Of a stretch of DNA of 64,000 bases, positions 1 through 9,533 are shown one piece after another. Source of the DNA: Gracilibacillus orientalis (GTDB lineage Bacteria; Bacillota; Bacilli; Bacillales; Amphibacillaceae); assembly GCF_900114645.1 (NCBI RefSeq), contig NZ_FOTR01000001.1, positions 1-64,000 on the forward strand. Direction: 5' to 3'. The notes under the pieces are model-generated. The model had not been told where the DNA came from and did no database searches. It saw only the letters and a list, made by a program, of their open reading frames with translations. Every line of letters begins with the position of its first letter. Within the stretch, counting starts at the first letter, position 1. The position numbers and the translations under genes are program-made.

Positions 1-1056
1 TCAATTTCAAACGGTATTGGTGAACTATCTAATTCATAGCCAGCAATTGTTTCTGTCTCAACCAACTGATAATTACCTGGTTTGAGATCCTCTATCAATA
101 GAATACCATTTTCATCGGTTACGAGATTTTCCTGAAGCGTTTCTCCCTCGGCATTTTGTAGCTCAAAGACCACACCTTCTAAGTTGTTGCCATCTTCACC
201 TATTTTCGTTAATTCAACAGAACCGGTTGTTAGGCTATTTTCTACCTCCATTGAAAGCATTTCTTGTTGATCAAATGCTATTTCAAATTCAATAGGTGTC
301 GCATCTAACTGATAACCAAAAGGAGCTTCCGTTTCGATGAATGCGTAATTCCCTGGTTTCAAATCCTCGACAACTAGTATTCCCTCTTCGTTGGTGGTAA
401 GGCCTGTTTCTAGTTCTTCGCCCTCCCCATCAACTAAGGTGAATACGGCACCTTCAAGGGTTTCTCCTTCTTCACCTACTTTGGTTAATTCTACAGAACC
501 TGTACTTAATGGATTCTCAAAACTAACTTCTGTCACTTCTGTTGGACCGAATTCAATTTCAAATTCTATTGGTGTATTGTCTAACTCATAACCCGCAATT
601 GTTTCTGTTTCAACTAGCTGATAGTTACCTGGTTTCAGATCTTCTATGAGAAGAACACCATTTTCATCGGTAGCTAAATTTTCCTGAAGCGTTTCTCCTT
701 CAGCATCTTGTAGTTCAAAGACCACACCTTCTAAGTTGTTACCATCTTCACCTGTTTTCGTTAATTCAACAGAACCAGTAACATATTCATTTTCCTTCGT
801 TAATTCGATTTGTTCTTGTTGAGCAAACTCTATCTCAAACGGAATAGGTGTCTCATCCAATTGGTAACCTTCAGGTGCTTGCGTTTCTACAAATTCATAA
901 GTTCCTGGCAGAAGATCCTCTACAAGAAGAATGCCATTTTCATCAGTAGTTAATCCCGTTTCTATTTCTAGACCTGCTTCATTTAATAGGGTAAACTGTG
1001 CTCCTTGTAAAGTTTCACCTTCTTCCCCTATCTTCGTTAACTGTACAGAGTTATTT
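1..1056 (-). repeat. Four tandem Cna-B domain repeats with A-B-A-B order
   Basis: Four 276-bp (92-residue) units lie at about 1056-781, 780-505, 504-229 and 228-<1. Units 1 and 3 share 'EEGETL.GA.FTL', units 2 and 4 share 'EDGNNLEGVVFELQ'. The 552-bp offset between position 1 and 553 shows long near-identical DNA, so the last duplication was of a two-domain unit. The array continues past the window edge. Confidence 0.85.
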
Positions 1057-4000
1057 AAATCCATATATACGCCTACTCGAAGTGGTTCGACTGGTTGTCC
1101 ATGATCAGTAGCCATTGCAAATGAATTCCATGCTGCTCGTTGCTCAGGATCTATGGTAGAATCTAATACTTCCATGTCAACCTCAGATGCTTCAGGAGCC
1201 TGCATTGTAAATTCAATCATCAAATCTTGGCCTTCCAACCAATCTACATCTTCTTTCATTTCAATTTTAAAAGAATGAATAGAAGACCAATCCGTTACTT
1301 CTGCCTCAGTCATCCAATCAGGCGCTTCTGCACCGGGTGGATTGGAAAGTTGTGTTGTCGTATCTGGATAGTCCGTATGTCTTATCAAGTCATCTCTTTC
1401 AGGATTTTTAGCAGTGCTATAAAACACATCTACTTTATCCTGCCACTCTGCAGGTAACACGATAGAGTCCGTCATGATAGGTGTAAACATACTACCTCTA
1501 TTCACATTATCTGTAATACCTAAATCACCAACTGATGGTAACACATCCATTAAGGTCATTTGGGAAATGTCATCACCAGTCGTGTTCGTGAATTTTAACT
1601 GATAATCAATTTGACCACCGGGAATAGTTTGGCCGAAATAAGTAAATTCTTCATCTAGCTCACCTTTTACTAATTTTTCCGTTTCCAAATTGTACTCGCC
1701 ACGAATGGAATAAACATTACCAGATTTTAATCTCGGCTCCTCTGTATCACCGTTTTGATTCAAGTCTTCTTCATCTGTTTGCAAGGTTGTATCGGTGATC
1801 GCAGAACCAGTACTGTCAGGAACAAGCAAGTCACTTTCTCCAGAAAACCCATAAACATCAAATAATAATGTATTAGGCGCTGCTTCTGAAATATTCACAT
1901 CTAATTCTGCATATAAACCGTTCCCAACTCGTAATAAGTCATCGTTCCAGGTTACTTTTACTAATTGACGCCCACTGTTATTATAATCATCACTGAGAAT
2001 TTCATAGTTTCCTCCTTGAGCAGAGGAAGTTTCTATGCTTGAACGTCCATCACCGTCAATATAATCCGGATTTGAATCATCCTTTAATGTAACACCTGCA
2101 GGTAATAATACAGCTGTCTCTAAAGGTCCATCCATTGCTCTACTCGAACTATCAATATTATTTAAATTGATTCTCATCCGATTATCGCCAGAAGTAACTT
2201 CGCCTCCATGGTGTTCTAATAATTCGATACCAACATATGCTGTTGGTGGAGGAGAAGTTGGTGTATCCGTAATTTGAGCTGTTCTAGGACCAGCAATATG
2301 ATTTAAATCTTCTTCATCATAATGGTGATCAAAACTATCGCCATTACCATCTACACCAAAAACATTGAATTCGTTTCTTACTTCACCAGTGTAACCAGAG
2401 ACAACTTCAAAGAAATATTGTGGGTTCCCGACATTCAACATTCCTGAAGGAGCATAAGTAAAATCATATTTAATCATACTCACTTCATCATCTTCCGCTA
2501 ATCCTAGATCTGATCTTGTATAGATTGTGTCGATATCTGCATCTTCAACCAATAGCTCTTCCGTTCCGTTCACAACCGCTAAAATATTAAATACCGGATC
2601 ATTTTCTAACGGAACATCTTTTGGATGATCTGCATTTGGTCTATAAATAAAACCACCAGGCGTTTTTAATTCTTTAAAAAGCAAATTAGGATCAATATCG
2701 TATGAAGTAGTATACTGCTCGAAATCTCCATACTCACTTTCAGGTAACGGGGCAATACCATGTCGAAAACCTAATAACGCATCATCATATACAACAGGAT
2801 TCGGGTTTTTCGTCTGATTATTTCCAAAATTACCCTGACCATCTGATGGTCCGATGTGATTCGGTACATACCAATTCCCCTCAATATCACCAGAAGCTGA
2901 GTCAGAATCTACAATATCAATAAAGTCAAAGGCTTCAATCGTTTCCGTTGAATCATCAATAAACGGAATATCAGCGCTGACATCATTTTGTTGTGTAGTA
3001 TCTTCGGTCCCTTCATCTACCGTTAATAATACTTCGATTGTTGTAGCAAACAATTCTGAATCAGCTTGCTCTTGTTCGTTTAATGTTGATACATCAAATG
3101 TCCAAGTTAAGCTATTACCGTCTTCTTGTGGCTCTGGTCCAGTTATAGTAGAATCATAGCTTAGACCATCAGGTAATGTATCGGTAATGCTAATTTCGCC
3201 ATTTTCATCTAAATACATTTGTCCAGTGGAATTTTTAGGTATATCTAATTTGATTTCCCATAACGTAGTTGAACCTGGATAAGCTAAATTCAAATCACTA
3301 TCAACTACTTCTTTAAAGTTTTTAGAAATATCCATAGGACTAGAAGTATTGATAGCAACCATTGCATCATCTGAAATATTTGCTTGTTGATCTGCCTCAA
3401 ACGCCGCATTAGCAGTTAATTCAGCACCATCCGGTGATATGCCATTTAATGTATCCACTTCTATTTCTGTTTCATATGTTCTCCCAGTCTGAAGAGAATC
3501 AAATTGGTATGTTAATGTATGTTCTTCTTCATCATAAACTGGCGTTACACCACTAATTGTAAGTTCATCTACATTTTGTGTGAATTCCGTATAAGACGTA
3601 ATAGGTAAATCTACTTTTATTTCAGCATTAGTATAATTAGTGGTAGAACCAGTTAATTTTAATACCAAATTATAACTGGCTTCATTACCAGATAAAGTGG
3701 TACTTCGAACAGGAGAAATATCAATATCAGCATTTAAATTACCAGCCATGGGTGTAATAATACCCGATGGTTCGGTGGAATTTTGTTGAATCTCTGTATC
3801 ATTATTTTCTTCTGTTCCTTCTTCTTGAGTCGAACTTTCTTGTTCCTCAAGATTTTTTGTCTCTTCTTGATTTATTTCTGATTCTTCAACTTGCTCGTCT
3901 ACTTGTTCATCATTTGTTTCTTTTATCTCATTACTTTCTGGGTCATTAATAGTAAAATGAAACTCTTCAAGACTATCATCACTCTCTCCCACTTTAATGG

Positions 4001-4367
4001 AAGTTTGATTAGGTAATTGAGATAACACTACATCGAAATTAGTTGTAATTGGTTCCTCTTCTATGTCTCGTTCAATTAATATAGTATTATCTTCTTTAGA
4101 ATACGTGAAGTCAACGCTTTCATCATTCTGTTCATTTGTGAGCTTTTCCTCGTATGAGGATTCCTCTGGTAAAACGAATGTGATTACTTCTGATTCGGTA
4201 TTTTCATTGATAATGTTAAACGTTGCTTGTTCAGTAGTGGAATCTGGATCTAGCGTTACTTCAATACCTTGTGTACTTGAGCCTGATGAATTTCCAAGAA
4301 GGATTGTTTGTCCCCATTGTGTGAATACAAGGACAAAAGTCATCATCAGCAAACAGAATTTTTTCAA
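1..4367 (-). CDS. Large cell-surface protein with Cna-B/SpaA repeats (C-terminus outside window)
   Basis: About 1455 codons are open on the minus strand without a stop to the window edge; frame was checked at several points. The start is TTG at 4367, with GGAGGG seven bases upstream. A hydrophobic N-terminus (starts LKKFCLLMMTFVLVF) looks like a signal peptide. An acidic Glu/Gln/Asn-rich linker spans about residues 130-200, then long beta-rich isopeptide-type regions with 'DxLP' and 'TDENG' phrases. From about residue 1105 four 92-residue Cna-B/SpaA prealbumin-like domains follow (each with a LTKxGE start and an LxPGxYxxxET core). Such proteins are usually sortase-anchored adhesins or pilins; the LPxTG end would lie left of the window. 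Adhesin function is inferred from the family. Confidence 0.85.
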   Translation of the reverse strand, partial: MKKFCLLMMTFVLVFTQWGQTILLGNSSGSSTQGIEVTLDPDSTTEQATFNIINENTESEVITFVLPEESSYEEKLTNEQNDESVDFTYSKEDNTILIERDIEEEPITTNFDVVLSQLPNQTSIKVGESDDSLEEFHFTINDPESNEIKETNDEQVDEQVEESEINQEETKNLEEQESSTQEEGTEENNDTEIQQNSTEPSGIITPMAGNLNADIDISPVRSTTLSGNEASYNLVLKLTGSTTNYTNAEIKVDLPITSYTEFTQNVDELTISGVTPVYDEEEHTLTYQFDSLQTGRTYETEIEVDTLNGISPDGAELTANAAFEADQQANISDDAMVAINTSSPMDISKNFKEVVDSDLNLAYPGSTTLWEIKLDIPKNSTGQMYLDENGEISITDTLPDGLSYDSTITGPEPQEDGNSLTWTFDVSTLNEQEQADSELFATTIEVLLTVDEGTEDTTQQNDVSADIPFIDDSTETIEAFDFIDIVDSDSASGDIEGNWYVPNHIGPSDGQGNFGNNQTKNPNPVVYDDALLGFRHGIAPLPESEYGDFEQYTTSYDIDPNLLFKELKTPGGFIYRPNADHPKDVPLENDPVFNILAVVNGTEELLVEDADIDTIYTRSDLGLAEDDEVSMIKYDFTYAPSGMLNVGNPQYFFEVVSGYTGEVRNEFNVFGVDGNGDSFDHHYDEEDLNHIAGPRTAQITDTPTSPPPTAYVGIELLEHHGGEVTSGDNRMRINLNNIDSSSRAMDGPLETAVLLPAGVTLKDDSNPDYIDGDGRSSIETSSAQGGNYEILSDDYNNSGRQLVKVTWNDDLLRVGNGLYAELDVNISEAAPNTLLFDVYGFSGESDLLVPDSTGSAITDTTLQTDEEDLNQNGDTEEPRLKSGNVYSIRGEYNLETEKLVKGELDEEFTYFGQTIPGGQIDYQLKFTNTTGDDISQMTLMDVLPSVGDLGITDNVNRGSMFTPIMTDSIVLPAEWQDKVDVFYSTAKNPERDDLIRHTDYPDTTTQLSNPPGAEAPDWMTEAEVTDWSSIHSFKIEMKEDVDWLEGQDLMIEFTMQAPEASEVDMEVLDSTIDPEQRAAWNSFAMATDHGQPVEPLRVGVYMDLNNSVQLTKIGEEGETLQGAQFTLLNEAGLEIETGLTTDENGILLVEDLLPGTYEFVETQAPEGYQLDETPIPFEIEFAQQEQIELTKENEYVTGSVELTKTGEDGNNLEGVVFELQDAEGETLQENLATDENGVLLIEDLKPGNYQLVETETIAGYELDNTPIEFEIEFGPTEVTEVSFENPLSTGSVELTKVGEEGETLEGAVFTLVDGEGEELETGLTTNEEGILVVEDLKPGNYAFIETEAPFGYQLDATPIEFEIAFDQQEMLSMEVENSLTTGSVELTKIGEDGNNLEGVVFELQNAEGETLQENLVTDENGILLIEDLKPGNYQLVETETIAGYELDSSPIPFEI

Positions 4368-5042
4368 AGAGTAACCCTCCTAGTTGTTACAGAACTAATC
4401 ACTTTAGTTGATTTTGATGAAAAGTTCCTGTACTCTATTATAGTTGAAACAATGGTTCCCCCTGCGCAAACATTCTATTTAACTATCCTCCTTCGCAGTA
4501 AAAAGATTATAGTTTTGCACTTCCAATATTATTCCTTATAACTAAACTATTTCTTAACAATATATGACAAATAGTTCCATAGTTCTGGTGAAAACGTTAT
4601 CTTTTTGTGTTTTGTTGTAAAATTTTAGGTTTTTATCTAGTTTTTTGGTAGCGTAAAATAGGTGGGATTAATTGTAAAATGATTAAATAAGACCATTGGT
4701 AAATAGTGTATAACTTTGACATGACTAACGTTCCCCAACTCTGTCTTATAACTGACCAGATTGAGGAATTGTTAAGAAATTTTCATATATTCATTTATAC
4801 GTTACAAAAACTACCCAAACACATCAGAGCACGATGAAATTCGATAGTTTCCCTTCTTCGTTATTTTATTGAATTACTTCTAGTTCTACACGAACAAATT
4901 CTTCTAACTTCACCCATATTATTCACCTTACATAGCGTTATCACTTGTCTAACACCTCCACCAATTCATATAACATTGTATAATGGATTCAGGAATTACT
5001 ATCACTATTTCCTACCAATCCCATATACAGGTGGTGTTTAAC
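4368..5042. other. Divergent intergenic region between surface gene and AraC gene
   Basis: About 675 bp with no convincing gene. On the minus strand a TATAAT-like -10 (ATTATA at 4437-4442 on the plus strand) lies about 70 bp upstream of the surface-protein start; I see no good -35 for it. The rest is AT-rich and I could not assign elements. Confidence 0.4.
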
Positions 5043-5885
5043 GTGAAATTAAAAACTTTTCCAGAATCAGTTTATTATTATTACAAGGAATGGCAAGAAT
5101 ACAACATGAATTTACATGAACATCGTGCGATCGAAATTATGTATGTAATCAAAGGAAAGTGTAAGGTGGAGATAGATAATAAAATTGTTGAACTACGTAA
5201 AAATCAATATATATTTATCCATAGTAATGTCCCACACCGGTTAATTGTAGAAAAAAAACATCCCTGTCGAATGTTGAATGTAGAATTTGAGTGGAGAAAA
5301 GATAGAAATCATTTTACAAATATTAATACTTTAATGAAGCATGATGAAAGATTAATGGAGATGTTTTTGGATGATGAAAAGTATTTTGTTTTAAAAGATG
5401 TCGATTATGTTTACAATCATTTACGCTCACTTGTTTTAGAACTGGACCATAAAATACCCGGAAATGAGTTAATTATAGATATTTTATTTATTCAATTATT
5501 AACCTCCGTGGCCAAAAATAGAACAGATCAAAAGGAACATATAAATGCAGCAAATGAGTATTTCATTAATCAAGTACTTGCTTACATCCATGAAAATTAT
5601 GATTATGAAATAAAAGTACAAGATTTAGCAAAAGTCGTACATTTGCACCCGAGCTACTTGCACCGTATCTTTAAGCAATCTATGAAAATAACCATTACCG
5701 AATATATAACAAAGCTACGGATTGAAAAAGCAAAGATGCTGTTGGTAAATACAGAGATACCAGTAACGGAAATATCAAACTATGTGGGGATTAATACTAG
5801 TCAATATTTCAGCAATATATTCAAAAAATTCACTGGTTTATCCCCTTCTAAATATAGAGAGTACTTTCAAGATTTAAAAAGTTAG
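5043..5885 (+). CDS. AraC-family transcriptional regulator
   Basis: A 280-residue one-component regulator. The N-terminal half is a cupin sensing domain (HEHRAIEIMYVIKG, then a VPHRL strand) and the C-terminal 100 residues hold two helix-turn-helix units (VQDLAKVVHLHPSYLHRIFK and a second ending in FSNIFKKFTGLSPSKYR). I chose GTG at 5043 because AGGTGGTG sits six bases upstream; an ATG at 4983 in the same frame has no ribosome site. It lies in front of the sugar ABC operon at 6173-9272 on the same strand and is probably its activator, binding a sugar through the cupin. The ligand cannot be read from sequence. Confidence 0.88.
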   Translation: MKLKTFPESVYYYYKEWQEYNMNLHEHRAIEIMYVIKGKCKVEIDNKIVELRKNQYIFIHSNVPHRLIVEKKHPCRMLNVEFEWRKDRNHFTNINTLMKHDERLMEMFLDDEKYFVLKDVDYVYNHLRSLVLELDHKIPGNELIIDILFIQLLTSVAKNRTDQKEHINAANEYFINQVLAYIHENYDYEIKVQDLAKVVHLHPSYLHRIFKQSMKITITEYITKLRIEKAKMLLVNTEIPVTEISNYVGINTSQYFSNIFKKFTGLSPSKYREYFQDLKS

Positions 5886-5922
5886 AATTTTATACAACTC
5901 TCCATTTTAATTGTCAGAAAAA

Positions 5923-5936
5923 TGAAAGCGCTATTA
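5923..5936 (+). promoter_or_regulatory. cre-like site (CcpA) upstream of sugar ABC operon
   Basis: TGAAAGCGCTATTA matches the cre consensus TGWAANCGNTNWCA with one mismatch. It lies about 240 bp upstream of the substrate-binding gene, where carbon catabolite repression would be expected. Binding is inferred. Confidence 0.5.
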
Positions 5937-6172
5937 TTTAATCGGTGTTATATTTAGGTTAAACACATAGCAGGGAGGGATTTACCATCAATTTCAAAAT
6001 TCCCCTTATCAGGAAAACAGTGTTGATTTTACAAGGGGTTAATAAGTGACATAGAATCCGTCCAAGAATTTCCGAATATCGCAGTAATCTTTACGAATAG
6101 ACAATAAACTAAGTTAGAAATTTGTAAAGACATCCGGCATGGTGATTTCTAAAATAAAGTGGAGGTGCGAAA

Positions 6173-7459
6173 ATGAAAAAATATCTTTTGTTATTATTGA
6201 TTATTTTCATATCAGTTGGTTGCTCATCAAATGATAGTTCAAGTAGCGAGTCTAATGGATCAAGCGATAATGGTGACGGAACAACCTTAGAAGTCTGGTG
6301 GAATGTTGATCAAGGTGAAGATCGTAGCGGCTATTACGATGCAATTGAAAAATATCAAGAACTAAACCAAGAAGTGAATATTAATGTACAAGTACTACCA
6401 TATGAACAGCTAAAACAAAAATTAACTACATCATCAGCAAATGGCAATCCGCCAGATATCGCTCAAGGATTAGCCGAATGGATGGCAGATCTTAATTCCA
6501 TGGGCACACTACATCATTTAACGGATTTTGTTAATGAATGGGACGAAAAAGATAGTGTACCTCAAGCAGTGTGGGATAGTGTAACAATGAATGAAGAAAT
6601 TGTCGCTTTTCCTAGTTATATTGGAACAAGAGCCAGAATGTATCATGAAGATATTATCAATGAAGCTGATGTTGCGTTACCTGAAACTTGGGAGGACCTT
6701 TTAACTGTTGGTAAGGAATTAAAAGAAGCTGGGATAGAGAATCCGTTCGGAATTAGTGCTACTTCAGCACGAGCACCTCAAGAACTAGCAGTTTATATGT
6801 GGTCAAACAACCTTGAAATTGCAGAGGAGATTAGTGACGGAGCATACCAGAACACTTGGCAAGAAGACGAAAGCCAATTAGAAAGAGCAACAGAAGTTTT
6901 CCAATTCTATAAAGATATGCTTGAACAAGGTATCATCTCACAAAATCAAACTAGTTGGGGTTATCAAGAACTAGATCAAAACTTTGCACAAGGAAGAGTG
7001 GCCATTACGCAAAATGGTCCTTGGATTCAAGGATATGAAGAAGAGCAACCTGAAGGCATGGAGGATGTTAGGGTTGATGGTGTACCTCCATACAATGAAA
7101 CTCCTGCTACATTCCTGGAGGTTGCACAATGGTATGTTTTCGAAGATTCTGATCAAAAAGAAGCCGCTTTAGAATTTTTAAAATGGATGGGTTCTAAAGA
7201 AGGGCAAAGCATCTATGCTAAGGGGAACCGAACAATTCGCAACGATATGGATTCAGAAGGTGAATGGAATGTTGCCTTCACAGAAATCGCTGAACATGGA
7301 AGATCATGGCCAGCTGTACCAATGGGAGGTATCATTGATGCCATGACAGAATCTATTCAAAAAGTTTTATTAGGTGACACTACACCAGAAGAAACAGCTA
7401 TATGGCTATCTGATCAAATTAACCAATCGCTTGAAGAAAATAATCTGCTAAGCGAATAA
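6173..7459 (+). CDS. Sugar ABC transporter substrate-binding lipoprotein
   Basis: 428 residues, family 1 extracellular solute-binding protein (MalE/UgpB type). A lipoprotein signal peptide ends at Cys17 (ISVGC), followed by a Ser/Gly/Asp-rich linker, then the mature domain starting TTLEVWWNVD. GTGGAGGTG precedes the ATG. It captures an oligosaccharide outside the membrane and passes it to the two permeases downstream. No ATPase gene is in the cluster, as is usual for operons using a shared MsmK/MsmX-type ATPase. Substrate unknown. Confidence 0.9.
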   Translation: MKKYLLLLLIIFISVGCSSNDSSSSESNGSSDNGDGTTLEVWWNVDQGEDRSGYYDAIEKYQELNQEVNINVQVLPYEQLKQKLTTSSANGNPPDIAQGLAEWMADLNSMGTLHHLTDFVNEWDEKDSVPQAVWDSVTMNEEIVAFPSYIGTRARMYHEDIINEADVALPETWEDLLTVGKELKEAGIENPFGISATSARAPQELAVYMWSNNLEIAEEISDGAYQNTWQEDESQLERATEVFQFYKDMLEQGIISQNQTSWGYQELDQNFAQGRVAITQNGPWIQGYEEEQPEGMEDVRVDGVPPYNETPATFLEVAQWYVFEDSDQKEAALEFLKWMGSKEGQSIYAKGNRTIRNDMDSEGEWNVAFTEIAEHGRSWPAVPMGGIIDAMTESIQKVLLGDTTPEETAIWLSDQINQSLEENNLLSE

Positions 7460-7466
7460 CATGACA

Positions 7467-7503
7467 GATAGAATTCAGTTATCAAACTTAACTGAATTCT
7501 ATC
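7467..7503 (+). terminator. Intercistronic hairpin after substrate-binding gene
   Basis: A perfect 14-bp inverted repeat (GATAGAATTCAGTT, 9-nt loop, its complement) lies 8 bp after the stop. With no strong U-run it is more likely an mRNA-stabilising or partially terminating stem that lets the binding protein be made in excess of the permeases. Confidence 0.65.
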
Positions 7504-7530
7504 ATTTCACTACTATGAAGGAGTGTTATA

Positions 7531-8424
7531 ATGATCAGTTTTTTAAAAAAACATACAATAGCTTATGTTTTTATGTTGCCAGCTGTTGTCTTTTTAATTC
7601 TTTTACTATTAGTGCCCATTATCAATGTATTTATTAAGAGTTTTTATGAATCCAATTTACTCATTGTTGGGGACGATCTCTTTATTGGACTACAGAACTT
7701 TATCAATGTTATGCAAGACCCTCTCTTCTGGACAAACGTAAAAAATAGTATTGTCTATACCTTTGGATCGGTTGGTGGAGAATATGTTGTAGGTTTAGGG
7801 ACAGCAATATTATTAAATCAGAATATTAAAGGAAGAGCATTTTTCAGAGGAGCTATGATTATTCCTTGGGTGGTACCAATCGTCGTTGCAGGTATGACTT
7901 GGAGATGGATGTTAAATCCAGACTATGGAATTATTAATGTTTTATTAATGAATATAGGAATTCTTGATCAAAGCATTAATTGGTTAGGAAGTGAAACAAC
8001 GGCCATGTTTTCTGTAATTTGGGTCAATGTGTGGAGGAGCTTCCCCTTCTATACTATTTCTTTTTTAGCTGTATTACAAACCATCAATAAAAATGAACTA
8101 GAAGCAGCAGAAATAGATGGAGCCAACATGTTTCAAAAATTTTGGAATATTACATTCCCTAAATTAAAGGGTATCTCTATTATTTTAATAGTATTACATT
8201 TAATCTGGACATTTAATAATTTCGATTTCATTTGGATCCTCACGGAGGGTGGCCCATTAAATGCTACTGAAACTTTAGCTATTGCGACTTATAAAGAAGC
8301 TTTCATGAAATATCATTATGGAACTGCCTCAGCTATTTCCGTGCTAATGGTTGTCATTTTAATTGGGATGATGGCACTTTATTTCTGGTTACAAAATAAG
8401 CAAGAAGCAAAGGGTGATAATTAA
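7531..8424 (+). CDS. Sugar ABC transporter permease, MalF/UgpA type
   Basis: 297 residues with about six membrane helices and the EAA loop typical of ABC-2 sugar permeases (ELEAAEIDGANMFQKFWNITFP). GAAGGAG precedes the ATG. It ends in the ATG of the next permease (one-base overlap, TAATG), so the two are translationally coupled. It forms the inner-membrane channel with the next gene product. Confidence 0.92.
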   Translation: MISFLKKHTIAYVFMLPAVVFLILLLLVPIINVFIKSFYESNLLIVGDDLFIGLQNFINVMQDPLFWTNVKNSIVYTFGSVGGEYVVGLGTAILLNQNIKGRAFFRGAMIIPWVVPIVVAGMTWRWMLNPDYGIINVLLMNIGILDQSINWLGSETTAMFSVIWVNVWRSFPFYTISFLAVLQTINKNELEAAEIDGANMFQKFWNITFPKLKGISIILIVLHLIWTFNNFDFIWILTEGGPLNATETLAIATYKEAFMKYHYGTASAISVLMVVILIGMMALYFWLQNKQEAKGDN

Positions 8425-9272
8425 TGCATTTATCAAGAAAAACAAAGAAGAGATTATTGAGTACGGTAACTTACTTTTTTCTGTTAATTGCCAGTATTTA
8501 TAGCTTATTTCCAATATTTTGGGCTTTTTTAACAGCGATCAAGCCGGCTGACGAGGTGAGATCTCCTACTCCAACACTGTTTACAGCAAATCCAACATTG
8601 GAAAATTTCCGATCTGTTTTATTTGAGACTCAATTTCCTCGTTATTTTTTAAATAGTGTCATTGTTTCGGTAGGAAGTGTATTATTGTCGATTTTTATCG
8701 GAGTGCTAGCGGCATATGCTCTGAGCCGACTAAGCAAATCTCCAGGTGTCAAAACACTCGGAGTTGGTATGCTATTAGCACAAATGGTACCTGTAGTATT
8801 ATTAATGATCCCTTTATACCGAATCATGATGAATTTGGGTTTACTAGACTCATACACAGGCTTAATAATATCATATACAGTTTTTGCTGTACCTATTATT
8901 ACATGGATGTTAAAAGGCTTTTTTGATACTATACCAATTGAAATCGAAGAGTCTGCCATGTTGGATGGATGTAATAAATTTTATTTAATTGTTCGCATCA
9001 TGTTACCTTTATCTGTCCCTGCAATTGTTTCTGCTGGTATTTACGCACTAGTTCACGCATGGAGTGAATTTGTACTAACGTTCACATTTGTGTCAGACGA
9101 TTCAATGAGGACTTTATCAACTGGTGTATTTAATTTTATGGGCTTATGGATTGTAGACTGGGGTCGTTTAATGGCAGCTGCTATATTAATTATTATACCG
9201 ATTGCCATAGTTTTTACCTTTATTCAAAAATATTTAGTGAGTGGCCTTACTGCTGGTTCAACAAAAGGTTAG
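8424..9272 (+). CDS. Sugar ABC transporter permease, MalG/UgpE type
   Basis: 282 residues, about six membrane helices, EAA motif (IEESAMLDGCNKFYLIVRIMLP) that docks to the ATPase. Starts inside the stop codon of the upstream permease. It is the last gene of the importer operon, which is followed by a strong hairpin. Confidence 0.92.
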   Translation: MHLSRKTKKRLLSTVTYFFLLIASIYSLFPIFWAFLTAIKPADEVRSPTPTLFTANPTLENFRSVLFETQFPRYFLNSVIVSVGSVLLSIFIGVLAAYALSRLSKSPGVKTLGVGMLLAQMVPVVLLMIPLYRIMMNLGLLDSYTGLIISYTVFAVPIITWMLKGFFDTIPIEIEESAMLDGCNKFYLIVRIMLPLSVPAIVSAGIYALVHAWSEFVLTFTFVSDDSMRTLSTGVFNFMGLWIVDWGRLMAAAILIIIPIAIVFTFIQKYLVSGLTAGSTKG

Positions 9273-9324
9273 ATGGAAAATTGTTTTTAGATAGAGACCA
9301 GAACAGAAGTACTCGAATTATGAC

Positions 9325-9357
9325 AAAACACGAACATCAACTTGATGTTCGTGTTTT
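9325..9357 (+). terminator. Terminator-like hairpin after the sugar ABC operon
   Basis: A perfect 16-bp inverted repeat (AAAACACGAACATCAA and its complement, one central base) followed by a T-run, 52 bp after the permease stop. A degenerate copy of the same hairpin and its upstream TACTCG...TATGACAAAACA is at about 14002-14054, so it is also a dispersed repeat. Confidence 0.75.
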
Positions 9358-9359
9358 TG

Positions 9360-9494
9360 TTCCTGGGAAAAGTGTCATTCTTCCTTGGAATAATGAATAT
9401 TTCCAAGGAACAGCAGCACTTTTCCCAGGAAGAGAAAGAGAATTCCCAGGAAGCGGTGCATTTTTCCAAGGAAGAGAACTAGAATTCCAAGGAA
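9360..9494. repeat. Seven-copy array of TTCCnnGGAA palindromes on a 21-bp period
   Basis: Copies start at 9360, 9381, 9401, 9422, 9443, 9464 and 9485, so spacing is 21 bp except once 20. Each is TTCC(T/C/A)(G/T/A)GGAA; four copies are exact palindromes or one change away. The intervening 11 bp differ. Both strands stay open and would read as 7-residue repeats (FPG/FQG-type and LPG/LPW-type), but no ribosome site supports translation. It separates the convergent ABC operon and diguanylate cyclase gene. Confidence 0.85.
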
Positions 9495-9533
9495 GAAGCA
9501 ACAAGCCCACGAAAAAGAGCATTGGTTCCATCT

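Noticed and set aside
4063-4541. Plus-strand frames at the start of the surface-protein gene
   Set aside because: They are antisense to the signal peptide region and its leader.
4717-4760. TTGACA at 4717 as a promoter for the AraC gene
   Set aside because: No -10 at a suitable distance and the start codon is over 300 bp away.
9360-9494. Possible CRISPR array
   Set aside because: Repeats are 10-bp palindromes with 11-bp gaps, too short for CRISPR repeats and spacers, and no cas gene is present.
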